Of a stretch of DNA of 14,737 nt, positions 6,696 to 13,486 are shown in pieces. Position 1 is the first letter of the stretch. Each line of letters begins with the position of its first letter. The stretch spans positions 7,285 to 22,021 of the forward strand of contig VBFZ01000072.1 in assembly GCA_005880805.1 (NCBI GenBank), read 5' to 3'. A model generated the notes under the pieces. It saw nothing but the letters and a program-made list of their open reading frames with translations, did no database searches and was not told where the DNA came from. Position numbers and translations under genes: made by a program. This stretch comes from Chloroflexota bacterium. Its GTDB lineage: Bacteria > Chloroflexota > Limnocylindria > Limnocylindrales > CSP1-4.

Positions 6696-7450
6696 GGGTT
6701 CGCGCGTCCGACGTCGCGTGGGTCGTGGGCGGGGCGGTCCTGTTCGTCCTCGTCTGGCAGGCCGTGGTCGTCGTCGGTGGCTTTCGGCCGTTCGTTTTGC
6801 CTTCACCCTTCAGTGTCGCTACGCGCTTCGTGGAGGCGTGGCGCGACGGGACCATGGAACCCCACGTGGCGACGACCCTGGGTGAGATCGCGCTGGGGTT
6901 CGCCGCCGGTGCCGCAACGGGCCTGGTCGTCGGCTATCTGCTCGCCCGCTCGCGAATGGCCGAGCGGCTCCTGTCGCCGTACATCGTTGCCGCGCAGGCC
7001 ACGCCCGTGCTGGCGGTCGCACCGCTGCTCGCGCTGTGGTTCGGGACGGGCCTGCTCTCGAAGGTGATCATCTGCGCCCTGATCGTGTTCTTCCCCATCG
7101 CGGTCTCGACGATGGTCGGGATCCGCTCGGTGGACGCTGAGCTGCTGGAGATGTGCCGGGCGTTCCGCGCGACGCCCTCCCAGGTGCTCGCGAAGGTCGA
7201 GGTACCCGGCGCCTTGCCGTCGATCCTTGGCGGCTTCCGGGTCGGGGTGACACTCGCGGTGATCGGCGCGATCGTCGGCGAATGGGCCGGCGGCGAGCGT
7301 GGCCTCGGCGTGCTGATCAATCTCGCGCGCGGGAGCCTGTTCGACACGCCACTGCTGTTTGCCACGCTCGCCACCATCGCGCTGATCGGCATCGCGCTGT
7401 ACATGGCCGTCGTCCTGCTCGAGCGCCGCCTCGTCGGCGCGCGGGGCTGA
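6692..7450 (+). CDS. ribX: ABC transporter permease, RibX/ThiX-like
   Basis: Integral membrane subunit of the importer, 252 residues, the usual size for the BPD_transp_1 (SsuC/ThiX) family. The start is GTG 6692, overlapping the ATPase stop, with GAGGA (6678-6682) 9 nt upstream. The first hydrophobic helix (about residues 8-28) is followed by LPSPFSVATRF, a family signature after TM1. Further helices lie around 66-85, 97-120, 124-143, 175-200 and 220-245. The cytoplasmic EAA loop, which contacts the ATPase, is visible as EMCRAFRATPSQVLAKVEVP followed by GALPSILGGFRVG. The name ribX follows the precedent of RFN-regulated, ThiX-like permeases in Chloroflexus. It rests on the riboswitch context and not on a residue specific for riboflavin. 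Thiamin-precursor, nitrate or sulfonate permeases share the same fold and motifs. Confidence 0.88.
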   Translation: MRVRASDVAWVVGGAVLFVLVWQAVVVVGGFRPFVLPSPFSVATRFVEAWRDGTMEPHVATTLGEIALGFAAGAATGLVVGYLLARSRMAERLLSPYIVAAQATPVLAVAPLLALWFGTGLLSKVIICALIVFFPIAVSTMVGIRSVDAELLEMCRAFRATPSQVLAKVEVPGALPSILGGFRVGVTLAVIGAIVGEWAGGERGLGVLINLARGSLFDTPLLFATLATIALIGIALYMAVVLLERRLVGARG

Positions 7451-7462
7451 ACCGGAGGGGAG

Positions 7463-8506
7463 ATGAGGCGCCTCACGTCGCTCGCGCTGGCCACCATGCT
7501 GCTGGCGGCGGCCTGCAGTGGAGGAGGGAGTCCGGGTCCGTCTGTTCCGCCCGTCAGCCCGTCGCCTTCGGTGCCCGCCTCCGCACTCACGCCGACGAAG
7601 CTGACCGTGGGTCTGGGCTACATCCCCAGCGTCCAGTTCGCCCAGTTCTATCTCGCGCAGCAGGCGGGCTACTACCGCGACGCAGGGCTCGATGTGACCT
7701 TTCAGAACAAGATCGATCCAGATCTCATCACGCTCGTCGGTCAGGGCGCGGTCGACATCGGCATTGCGGACGGGACGAGCGTCATCCCGGCCGTCAGCCA
7801 GGGCATTCCGGTGCGCTACGTCGCGACGATCTACGCGCAATTCCCCAACGTCGTGTACGCCAGGGAGTCGAGCGGTATCAGGACCGCCGGCGACCTGAAA
7901 AGCCGGAAGCTCGGCACGCCGGGGAAGTTCGGCTCGAGCTGGATCATGCTGCAGGCGCTCCTCGGCTCCGCGGGGCTGACGACCAACGACGTGAGCATCC
8001 AGCTCTATCCCGATTTCGGGCAGGGCGCAGCCCTCCAGCAGGGCGCCGTCGACGCCGCGACTGGCTTCATCAACAACGAGCCCGTCCAGCTGGAACAGTC
8101 CGGGACGCCGGCGACCCTCCTGAAGGTCGATTCGATTGTCCCGCTGCCGGGCAACGGCCTGATCGCCTCCAGCGACGGGATCCAGGCAAAGAGCACACCG
8201 TTGAAGGCGTTCGTGGCCGCCACCCTTCGGGCGATGAACGACGTGATCGCGGATCCGCAAAAGGGCCTCGACGCCGCCGTCGCGGCCGTCCCCGAGCTCG
8301 GCAAGGATCGCGCGCTCCAGCTGGCGATCCTCAAGGCCACGATCGACACCTGGCAGAGCGCGTACACCAAGGCGCATGGCCTGGGCGCGATCGACCGCGA
8401 CGGCTGGACGAAGACCGTCGCGTTCATGACCGGCCTGCCGGACCACCCGGTGGCGCGTCAGGTGTCGGTCGACGAGCTGGTCAGCGAGGCGCTCCTGCCG
8501 AAGTAG
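7463..8506 (+). CDS. ribY: NMT1/THI5-like substrate-binding lipoprotein, RibY-like
   Basis: Extracytoplasmic binding protein that delivers substrate to the permease; 347 residues. ATG 7463 follows a strong GGAGGGGAG (7454-7462), 12 bases after the permease stop. A lipoprotein signal ends at LLAAAC (Cys18), followed by a Ser/Gly/Pro-rich tether to about residue 45. The NMT1/ThiY-type core then starts with KLTVGLGYIPSVQFAQFYLA and AGYYRDAGLDVTF. It continues with VDIGIADGTSVIPAVSQGIP and the LKSRKLGTPGKFGSSWIMLQ stretch (about residues 148-168), all typical of the HMP/sulfonate/riboflavin-type binding fold. Placement behind an FMN riboswitch argues for riboflavin or a precursor. This parallels the RibXY systems proposed in Chloroflexota. 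The fold alone would equally allow a pyrimidine or another small ligand. It is the last gene of the operon; a repeat region and a separate promoter candidate follow. Confidence 0.87.
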   Translation: MRRLTSLALATMLLAAACSGGGSPGPSVPPVSPSPSVPASALTPTKLTVGLGYIPSVQFAQFYLAQQAGYYRDAGLDVTFQNKIDPDLITLVGQGAVDIGIADGTSVIPAVSQGIPVRYVATIYAQFPNVVYARESSGIRTAGDLKSRKLGTPGKFGSSWIMLQALLGSAGLTTNDVSIQLYPDFGQGAALQQGAVDAATGFINNEPVQLEQSGTPATLLKVDSIVPLPGNGLIASSDGIQAKSTPLKAFVAATLRAMNDVIADPQKGLDAAVAAVPELGKDRALQLAILKATIDTWQSAYTKAHGLGAIDRDGWTKTVAFMTGLPDHPVARQVSVDELVSEALLPK

Positions 8507-8510
8507 CTCG

Positions 8511-8582
8511 CTCCCGACGCGCGTGGCCGATCATTGCGGGGCTCGCGATGCGCGTGGTCGGTCATCGCGGGCCTCCCGACGC
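8511..8582. repeat. imperfect 31-bp tandem repeat, 2.3 copies
   Basis: Units at 8511-8541 and 8542-8572 match at 25 of 31 positions. A third copy matches the first 10 bases (CTCCCGACGC, 8573-8582) before diverging into the candidate -10 of the guanine deaminase gene. The repeat fills the gap between the binding-protein gene and guanine deaminase. Its role is unknown; binding sites for a regulator of the downstream gene are possible. Confidence 0.6.
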
Positions 8583-8583
8583 A

Positions 8584-8589
8584 TACCAT
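8584..8589 (+). promoter_or_regulatory. candidate -10 element of the guanine deaminase gene
   Basis: TACCAT (4 of 6 to TATAAT) ends 8 bases before ATG 8598, so transcription would begin at or next to the start codon. No ribosome site is visible, which would suit a leaderless mRNA. No convincing -35 is seen, so this is tentative. Confidence 0.3.
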
Positions 8590-8597
8590 TTCGACCG

Positions 8598-9973
8598 ATG
8601 CCCGAAGCCGATGGCGGCCCCAAGGCGATGCCCGAGCGACCCCCGTTCGCACTTCGCGCCCGACTGATCACACCCCTGTCGGGCGGGCAGACGCGGCACG
8701 AGGCCGACGCGCTGGTCGAGGTCGACGCTGGAGGTCGAATCTCGGCTGTTCGCCCGTGGTCGTCGGGTGTCGGCTCGAGGGGGCCCAGGGCGCCGGAGGG
8801 CGGGGCAGCGGAGGCTCGTCCGGTCGTCGATCTTCGGCCATTCGTCGTCCTGCCCGGGCTGGTCGACCTCCACGCGCACCTGCCGCAGCTCCCGAACGCC
8901 GGGCTGGGCGCCGGGCTCGACCTCCTGACCTGGCTCGAGCGCTACATCTTTCCCCTCGAACGCGGCTTCGACGAGGAGGCCGCCGTACGCCTGGCACCGG
9001 CCGCCTTCCGGGCGCTCGCCTGTGCCGGGACGACGACGGCGGTCCTGTATGGGGCGGTCTTCGAACCCAGTCTCGACGTCGCGTTCCGGGCGGCCGAGGA
9101 GCACGGGATCCGGGCGGTCATCGGGAAGGTCATGATGGACCGGCTGACGTACGACGAGACGCTGCGGCCGGCGGACATCCTGGAGCTCTCGCTGCGCCAG
9201 TCGGCCGACTTGTGCGCGTTCACGCCCCGTTTCGCGGTCAGTTGCACGGCCGAGCTCCTTCGCGAGTCGGCGGCCCTTGCGCGGTCCACCGGCGCCTACT
9301 GGCAGACGCACCTGTCCGAGGATCGCGGCGAGCTGGCCGAGGTCGCGCGACTGTTCCCGTCGGCGACCGATTACCTGGACGTCTACGACCAGGCCGGCGG
9401 GCTCGGAGAGCGATCGATCTTCGCGCACGCGATACATCTTTCGGACCGCGAGATCGTCCGGCTGGCGGAGACGGGGTCGCGCGTTGCGCACTGCCCGGCG
9501 TCCAACCTTTTCCTGGCCAGTGGTGCCATGCCGCTGGCCCACTACCTGGAAGCCGGCATCCGTGTCGGGCTGGGCTCGGATGTCGCGGCCGGGCCGGAGC
9601 TGTCGATCTTCGGGGCGATGCGATCCGGGGCTTACACGCAGAGCGCGCTCCGGGTCGCGAGCGGCGGCGGTCCCGTGCTGGGCCCGCTGGATTGGCTGCG
9701 GATGGGGACGCTCGAGGGCGCGCGCGTGCTCGGTCGATCGAGGTGGGCAAGGAGGCCGACCTCATCGCGGTCGACCCCCGCCTTACGCTCCCCCTGCCCG
9801 AGATCATGGACGTTGCTACGGATTGGCCCGCCGGGTCGGACCCGGCCGCCTCCGACCCGGCCACCTCCGACCCCGAGGCGCTGGTCAGCCGCCTGATTTT
9901 CCGGACGCACCCGTCGATGGTTCGCGCCGCCTGGGTCCGCGGCCGCCGCCTGGCCGGCCCGGGTGACGCCTGA
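8598..9973 (+). pseudogene. guaD: guanine deaminase with a frameshift near 9734
   Basis: Amidohydrolase converting guanine to xanthine and ammonia. Zinc ligands are visible: HAH (His92, His94) in PGLVDLHAHLPQ, His238 in QTHLSED, His277 in IFAHAIHL and Asp328 in VGLGSDVAAG. Guanine deaminase signatures are TWLERYIFPLERGF and HCPASNLFLASG. The first frame runs from ATG 8598 through GARVLG (to about 9734). The conserved C-terminus (SIEVGKEADLIAVDP, then ending at TGA 9971-9973) is in another frame. Family members carry several residues between these motifs, so a deletion of about 3n+1 bases is likely. Without correction the first frame reads 54 unrelated Arg/Pro-rich residues to 9896. All catalytic residues lie before the break. 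It is either a recent pseudogene, an altered C-terminus, or a sequence error. ATG 8628 is an alternative start. A 15-bp repeat near 9839-9868 encodes DPAAS/DPATS. Confidence 0.85.
9839..9868 (+). repeat. 15-bp tandem repeat inside the guanine deaminase C-terminus
   Basis: Two adjacent copies (9839-9853 and 9854-9868) differ at one base, with a third partial GACCC following. They encode DPAAS and DPATS in the second frame and add a small Pro/Ala/Ser linker to a loop, probably by replication slippage. The frame is preserved here, unlike at 9734. Confidence 0.6.
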
Positions 9974-9990
9974 TGAGTGGCCGCCGCCAT

Positions 9991-10647
9991 CTACAGCACG
10001 ACGATCCCGCTGTCAGGCGGGTGCCGCCCTTCCTGGAGTGCGCGGAGGATCTCCCGCGAATCGAGAGGAAAATCCGAGCGCAACGCCTCGCGCCAGCTGA
10101 TCAGAGCCGCCCGATTCCTTCTGGTGTCTGCGATCAAGAGCATCACTCGTTCGATCCGCCCATCTCGTCGCTTGAGGGACAGCTTGCGCGCGAGAGCCTG
10201 CCCGTCCGAGATGCGCGTCTCGGCTTCGACGGCTGTCCGCTCGTTGCTGGATCCGATGAGGGCATCCCACGCACGCCGGTCGCCTTCTATCGGGAGTGCG
10301 ACCTCGGTCTGCCATTTCAACGAGACATGGATCCTCTGTCGCAGCCGCTCCAGCAGCGACGACTGGGCGGCATCACGCAGCGGATCGCCGCCGGGAAAGA
10401 ACCTCACCGAGAGATCCAGACCCAGCGCGGTCGCGATGCCACTAAGCTGAGCGATCGTCAGGCCAGAGACGGCCCCGCGCTCCACACGTCCAACCTGTGC
10501 ATGGGAGATGCCCGCGGCGCGTCCAACCGACTGCTGGCTCAGGCCAGCGGCCAGTCGGGCGTCACGGAGCTCGGTAGCAACAGCCAGCTGGATCTTGCGG
10601 CTCACTCGCGCGGCTCGATCTACCGGTCGCTCGCGGGGCGCCATCAT
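9991..10647 (-). CDS. Xre-family HTH regulator with an uncharacterised C-terminal domain
   Basis: DNA-binding protein of 218 residues. The start is ATG 10647 or the adjacent ATG 10644; no clear ribosome site precedes them. The N-terminal HTH_3 domain (about residues 24-80) shows LRDARLAAGLSQQSVGRAAG, then ISHAQVGRVERG, then LTIAQLSGIATALGLDLSV, a textbook Xre/Cro helix set. The C-terminal part (about 98-218) is a separate domain that I do not recognise by name. It has RAWDAL (Asp128), VEAETR (Glu141, Glu143), LSLKRRDG (Lys159) and LLIADTRRNR, a pattern I associate with a family of HTH proteins in actinobacteria and Chloroflexota. The order D...ExE...K resembles PD-(D/E)XK folds, which is inference. 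The gene converges on guanine deaminase with 17 bases between stops. It diverges from the D-aminoacylase-like gene across an operator array, so it probably regulates that promoter region. Confidence 0.87.
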   Translation of the reverse strand: MMAPRERPVDRAARVSRKIQLAVATELRDARLAAGLSQQSVGRAAGISHAQVGRVERGAVSGLTIAQLSGIATALGLDLSVRFFPGGDPLRDAAQSSLLERLRQRIHVSLKWQTEVALPIEGDRRAWDALIGSSNERTAVEAETRISDGQALARKLSLKRRDGRIERVMLLIADTRRNRAALISWREALRSDFPLDSREILRALQEGRHPPDSGIVVL

Positions 10648-10808
10648 CGCAAGGGATCGTTGCAGGCCGCCCTTGCCTCAGGATTACCGCCTCGCTGCTC
10701 GCCCAGCGTTCAAAGCGACGTCCGACGTGGCTGTCCGGGCGTGGCCGCCGGTCCGTTCGCACGCCCGGCGTTCAATCCACGCCTTCAGGAGCGTTCCGGC
10801 CGTTCCCT

Positions 10809-10825
10809 TGAACGCCCACCGTTCA
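10809..10825. promoter_or_regulatory. palindromic operator candidate, site C
   Basis: TGAACG-CCCAC-CGTTCA is a 6-bp inverted repeat with a 5-bp centre, flanked by a T on the left and GG on the right. It is the third of four sites in the divergent region. Confidence 0.6.
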
Positions 10826-10859
10826 GGGATGACGCCGGGGCGCCCCACGACGGTCGGTT

Positions 10860-10876
10860 TGAACGCCTGGCGTTCA
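10860..10876. promoter_or_regulatory. palindromic operator candidate, site D
   Basis: TGAACGCC-T-GGCGTTCA is a perfect 8-bp inverted repeat around a single base, the best copy of the four. It lies 51 bp after site C and just upstream of GGAG (10884-10887), so binding there could block transcription start or elongation into the amidohydrolase gene. Confidence 0.65.
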
Positions 10877-10892
10877 GGCAACCGGAGTCGGC

Positions 10893-12491
10893 GTGAAAGC
10901 AGCCGCGGACATCCTCATCTCGGGTGGCACGATCGTCGACGGGACGGGGGCACCCGGGCGGCCCGGGAATGTCTCCATCCACGACGAACGGCTGCGGCTC
11001 GTCGCGCCGGGCGAGGACGGTCCCACTGCCAGCCGCCGGATCGATGCCACCGGGATGGTCGTCGCGCCGGGATTCATCGACCTCCACAGCCACAGCGGCC
11101 TGATGATCCTGCACGAGCCGCGCCACGAGCCGAAGGTCCGGCAGGGGGTCACGACGGAGGTGATCGGCGTCGACGGCAACTCCTATGCGCCGTTCTCGAG
11201 CAACGACGACCTGCTGGCGTTCGTCCACCTCAACGCAGGCCTCGACGGCCGCCCGCCGATTGCATTCGACTGGGACACCGTCGCCAGCTATCTCACCCGC
11301 TTCGACCGGCAGGTCAGCGTCAACATCGCGGTCCTCGTCGGGAACTCTGCGCTGAGGATCGCGGCCGTTGGCTGGGACGACCGACCCGCGGAGCCGCGGG
11401 CCCTCGCCCGCCAGCGCGCGCTCCTGCGCGAGGCGATGGAACAGGGCGCCTTCGGGCTGAGCTCCGGGCTCGACTACCCGCCCGGCAGCTACGCCACCAC
11501 CGACGAGCTCGCCCAGCTGGCGCGCCAGGCCGCCAGCCAGGGCGGCTTCTACCACAGCCACGTCCGGTACACGCTCGGTGATCGGTATCTCGATCCGTTC
11601 CGCGAGGCGATCGAGATCGGGAGGCGCGGCGAGGCGCCGGCCCACATCACCCACTTCTACCACCGCCTCACGTTCCCGGGCGGACCCGAGCCCATGCTCC
11701 AGCTGGTCGATGACGCGCGCGCGGAGGGCCTCGACGTCACCTTCGACGCATACCCCTACGAGTGGGCGAGCACGCGGCTTCTCATCCTCACTCCGATGTG
11801 GGTGCAGGCAGGCGGCCCGCTGCGGACGAAGGAACGGCTCGCCGACACGAGCGTCCGCGACCGCGTCCGGAAGGAGCTCAAGGCGCGGGGCCAGCTGTTC
11901 GCCGGGGCGGGCGGCCTCCGGGACGTCAGGCTGGGCGCCTTCACGAGGCCCGACAACCTCCGCTGGGAGGCAAGGACCTTCGGCGAGCTGCTCGACGAGG
12001 TTGGCGGCGATCCGGTCGACGTCCTGTGCGACCTGCTGCTCGACGAGGACCTCGGGGTCAGCGAGGTGACGCCCGGCCCGCACACGGACGGGATCCGGCG
12101 ATTTCTCAGGCACCCGATCGGTATGGTCGGCACGGACTCAACGTTCCTCGGCGCCAAGCCCAGCCCGCGGACGTACGGCAGCTATCCGCGCATCCTTGGT
12201 CAGTTCGTCCGCGAAGAGGCGCTTCTCAGCCTCGAGGAGGCGATCCGCCGGATGACGTCAGCCCCGGCCGACCGCCTGGGGCTGCGGGAGCGCGGACGGC
12301 TGGCGGACGGGCTTGCGGCCGACATCGTCGTGTTCGACCCGGCACGGGTACGTGCGAACGCGACCTACGAGGAGCCGCGGCAGTTCCCGACGGGCATCGA
12401 GTGGGTGATCGTCAACGGCTCCATCGTGGTCGAGCAGGGCCGCCACACTGGCGCGCTGCCAGGACGTTCGCTTCGGCACGGGCGCGACTGA
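10893..12491 (+). CDS. N-acyl-D-amino-acid deacylase-like amidohydrolase
   Basis: Metal-dependent amidohydrolase (amidohydrolase_3, D-aminoacylase group) of 532 residues, likely cytoplasmic, hydrolysing an N-acyl-D-amino acid or similar amide. GTG 10893 follows GGAG (10884-10887) by 5 nt. The start DILISGGTIVDGTGAPG and the metal motif PGFIDLHSHSG (His65, His67) are clear. FYHSHVR (His221, His223), HITHFYH (His251, His254) and GTDSTF (Asp415) provide the remaining expected active-site residues. The C-terminal GLAADIVVFDPARV and PTGIEWVIVNG are family hallmarks. The loop GVTTEVIGVDGNSYAP (84-100) has Asp94 where classical D-aminoacylases carry the metal-binding Cys of GNCG, so metal site and substrate may differ. 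Expression is probably governed by the divergent Xre regulator through the sites upstream. Dihydropyrimidinase-like activities cannot be fully excluded. Confidence 0.88.
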   Translation: MKAAADILISGGTIVDGTGAPGRPGNVSIHDERLRLVAPGEDGPTASRRIDATGMVVAPGFIDLHSHSGLMILHEPRHEPKVRQGVTTEVIGVDGNSYAPFSSNDDLLAFVHLNAGLDGRPPIAFDWDTVASYLTRFDRQVSVNIAVLVGNSALRIAAVGWDDRPAEPRALARQRALLREAMEQGAFGLSSGLDYPPGSYATTDELAQLARQAASQGGFYHSHVRYTLGDRYLDPFREAIEIGRRGEAPAHITHFYHRLTFPGGPEPMLQLVDDARAEGLDVTFDAYPYEWASTRLLILTPMWVQAGGPLRTKERLADTSVRDRVRKELKARGQLFAGAGGLRDVRLGAFTRPDNLRWEARTFGELLDEVGGDPVDVLCDLLLDEDLGVSEVTPGPHTDGIRRFLRHPIGMVGTDSTFLGAKPSPRTYGSYPRILGQFVREEALLSLEEAIRRMTSAPADRLGLRERGRLADGLAADIVVFDPARVRANATYEEPRQFPTGIEWVIVNGSIVVEQGRHTGALPGRSLRHGRD

Positions 12492-12492
12492 T

Positions 12493-12518
12493 CGCGCGGT
12501 TGCGCCGCCGACCGCGCG
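12493..12518. terminator. hairpin between convergent genes
   Basis: CGCGCGGT (12493-12500) pairs exactly with ACCGCGCG (12511-12518) around a 10-nt GC-rich loop, beginning 2 bases after the amidohydrolase stop. There is no T-tract. It may serve as a terminator for the plus-strand transcript and possibly for the convergent gene. Confidence 0.45.
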
Positions 12519-12520
12519 GC

Positions 12521-12591
12521 GAGATCAGCCAACGGGCCGAAATCAGCCGGCGGACCGAAATCAGCCAACGGGCCGAATCAGCCGGCCGGCC
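12521..12591. repeat. 18-bp tandem repeat, about four copies
   Basis: Units at 12521-12538, 12539-12556, 12557-12574 and 12575-12591 share GA(A)ATCAGCC followed by a variable (A/G)(A/C/G)CGG(G/A)CC block. Units 1 and 3 differ at one base and the last has lost one A. The array lies between convergent genes and runs 14 bases into the 3' end of the minus-strand GGDEF-like gene, whose TGA stop comes from an ATCA of the repeat. It is intergenic and probably slippage-prone; no function is evident. Confidence 0.7.
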
Positions 12592-13486
12592 GCTCGGCGT
12601 TAACAGGGCGCGTTGGCCTGGGCGTCGGTGGCTGACGCATGACCCGGCGATCCGCGTTGAGCCGCTGCTCCGCCAGGCGCAGCGCGACGTCGAGGCTCTG
12701 GTCGGCGCCGACGTTCGCCCAGCCGATCGCCAGGCGCACGGCGACGGCTCCGGCCTCCAGCCAGAGGTCGGTAGCGGTCCGGACACGCTCCACGTAGTTG
12801 ATTGCCTGGACCTCGTCGGTCTCGGGCAGCAAGGCGCCGAACTGGCCCGGCCCCAGGCGCGCGACCCGGTCGGTGAGGCGAGCGTCGTGGCGCAGCGTCG
12901 CCGCGACGGCGCGGATCAGGCGGTCCGCTGCCGGCTGGCCGAAGCGCTCGATGAGCCTGTCGAGGCCGTCGAGCTCGGCGAGCACGACAGTCGCGGGTCG
13001 GCCGTAGCGGGCGGTTCTTGCTTCCTCGTCATGGATCGAGCGCGACCAGAACAGTGGAGAGTCGAGGCCTGTCTGCGGGTCGACCAGCGCGGACGGCTCG
13101 GACTGGATCACGTGGTCGAAGCCATCGAGATCGGGGAAGCCGGCAGGCTCCTCGGTCCCTTTCGCCGTTCCTTCAGGTGAAGGATCGCTCTCCTCGTCGT
13201 CCTCGACCGCGCCGGACATCGTCGGCCGGCCTTCTGCGCGGAGGACGTCGGCCCGATCTCCTGTTTCGGGATCGGCCTCCGGCGAGGTGGCCTCACGGCC
13301 AACGGTGCCGCCCGCGGCAGCACCCTGCATGGCGAGCGTGCCTGACGTCCACGAGCTGCCGGGCCCGAACACATCCCGAACCCGGCGCCGCCGCGCGCGC
13401 GGAATGATGAGGACGGCGGCCATCAGCAGGACGTTCGCCCCGACCGCGACGAGGAGCAGCGTGAGGATGGCTTCCTGCGTCGGCAC
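12578..13486 (-). CDS. membrane protein with a degenerate GGDEF domain
   Basis: Single-pass membrane protein of 302 residues with a cytoplasmic C-terminal domain of the GGDEF (diguanylate cyclase) fold. I prefer GTG 13486: GGAG (13496-13499) lies 9 nt before it, whereas the in-frame TTG at 13495 sits directly against that site. A transmembrane helix (residues 5-28, AILTLLLVAVGANVLLMAAV) is followed by RARRRRVR and an acidic, disordered linker (about 40-130). The domain opens with DPQTGLDSPLFWSRSI, equivalent to the D-x-LTGLxNR motif. It continues through VVLAELDGLDRLIERFG, and its signature loop is RLGPGQFG (212-216 for GPGQF) instead of RxGGDEF. The catalytic and metal residues are therefore missing, so synthesis of cyclic di-GMP is unlikely. 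It may bind a nucleotide or act as a scaffold. No EAL domain or partner is nearby. Confidence 0.85.
   Translation of the reverse strand: MPTQEAILTLLLVAVGANVLLMAAVLIIPRARRRRVRDVFGPGSSWTSGTLAMQGAAAGGTVGREATSPEADPETGDRADVLRAEGRPTMSGAVEDDEESDPSPEGTAKGTEEPAGFPDLDGFDHVIQSEPSALVDPQTGLDSPLFWSRSIHDEEARTARYGRPATVVLAELDGLDRLIERFGQPAADRLIRAVAATLRHDARLTDRVARLGPGQFGALLPETDEVQAINYVERVRTATDLWLEAGAVAVRLAIGWANVGADQSLDVALRLAEQRLNADRRVMRQPPTPRPTRPVNAERPAG

Larger units (their letters stand above)
10648..10892. promoter_or_regulatory. divergent regulatory region with four phased 17-bp sites
   Basis: This 245-bp region lies between the divergent Xre regulator and the amidohydrolase gene. Four 17-bp sites share the right half CGTTCA and a CC(C/T)-rich 5-bp centre. 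They are TGCTCG-CCCAG-CGTTCA (10696-10712), CGCACG-CCCGG-CGTTCA (10758-10774), TGAACG-CCCAC-CGTTCA (10809-10825) and TGAACG-CCTGG-CGTTCA (10860-10876). The last two are full palindromes. Start-to-start spacings are 62, 51 and 51 bp, close to whole helical turns, so all face one side of the DNA. The last site ends 7 bases before the ribosome site of the downstream gene. The Xre regulator is the obvious candidate binder. No clear -10/-35 pair could be assigned. Confidence 0.65.

Noticed and set aside
6803..8446. Open frame of 547 codons on the minus strand across the permease and binding-protein genes
   Set aside because: The composition is that of an antisense shadow in GC-rich DNA, it spans two clear genes, and no domain motif is visible.
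9720..9745. Programmed ribosomal frameshift in guanine deaminase
   Set aside because: No slippery heptamer or downstream pseudoknot-like element is apparent, and residues expected between the two motifs are missing, which points to a deletion.
10696..10876. CRISPR-like array
   Set aside because: The repeated element is only 17 bp with degenerate left halves and uneven spacers (45 and 34 bp), without cas genes nearby; an operator array fits better. A dispersed REP-type family remains possible.
9973..10896. Plus-strand frame of about 300 codons opposite the Xre gene
   Set aside because: The minus strand carries a clear Xre HTH; the plus-strand translation has no motif and runs through the operator array.
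10785..12113. Minus-strand open frame of 442 codons opposite the D-aminoacylase-like gene
   Set aside because: It has no family motifs and is fully overlapped by a gene with complete amidohydrolase motifs and a good ribosome site.
11762..13180. Plus-strand open frame of 472 codons spanning the amidohydrolase 3' end and the GGDEF-like gene
   Set aside because: It crosses a convergent junction and two real genes in other frames, and it translates the 18-bp repeat as a meaningless periodic peptide.
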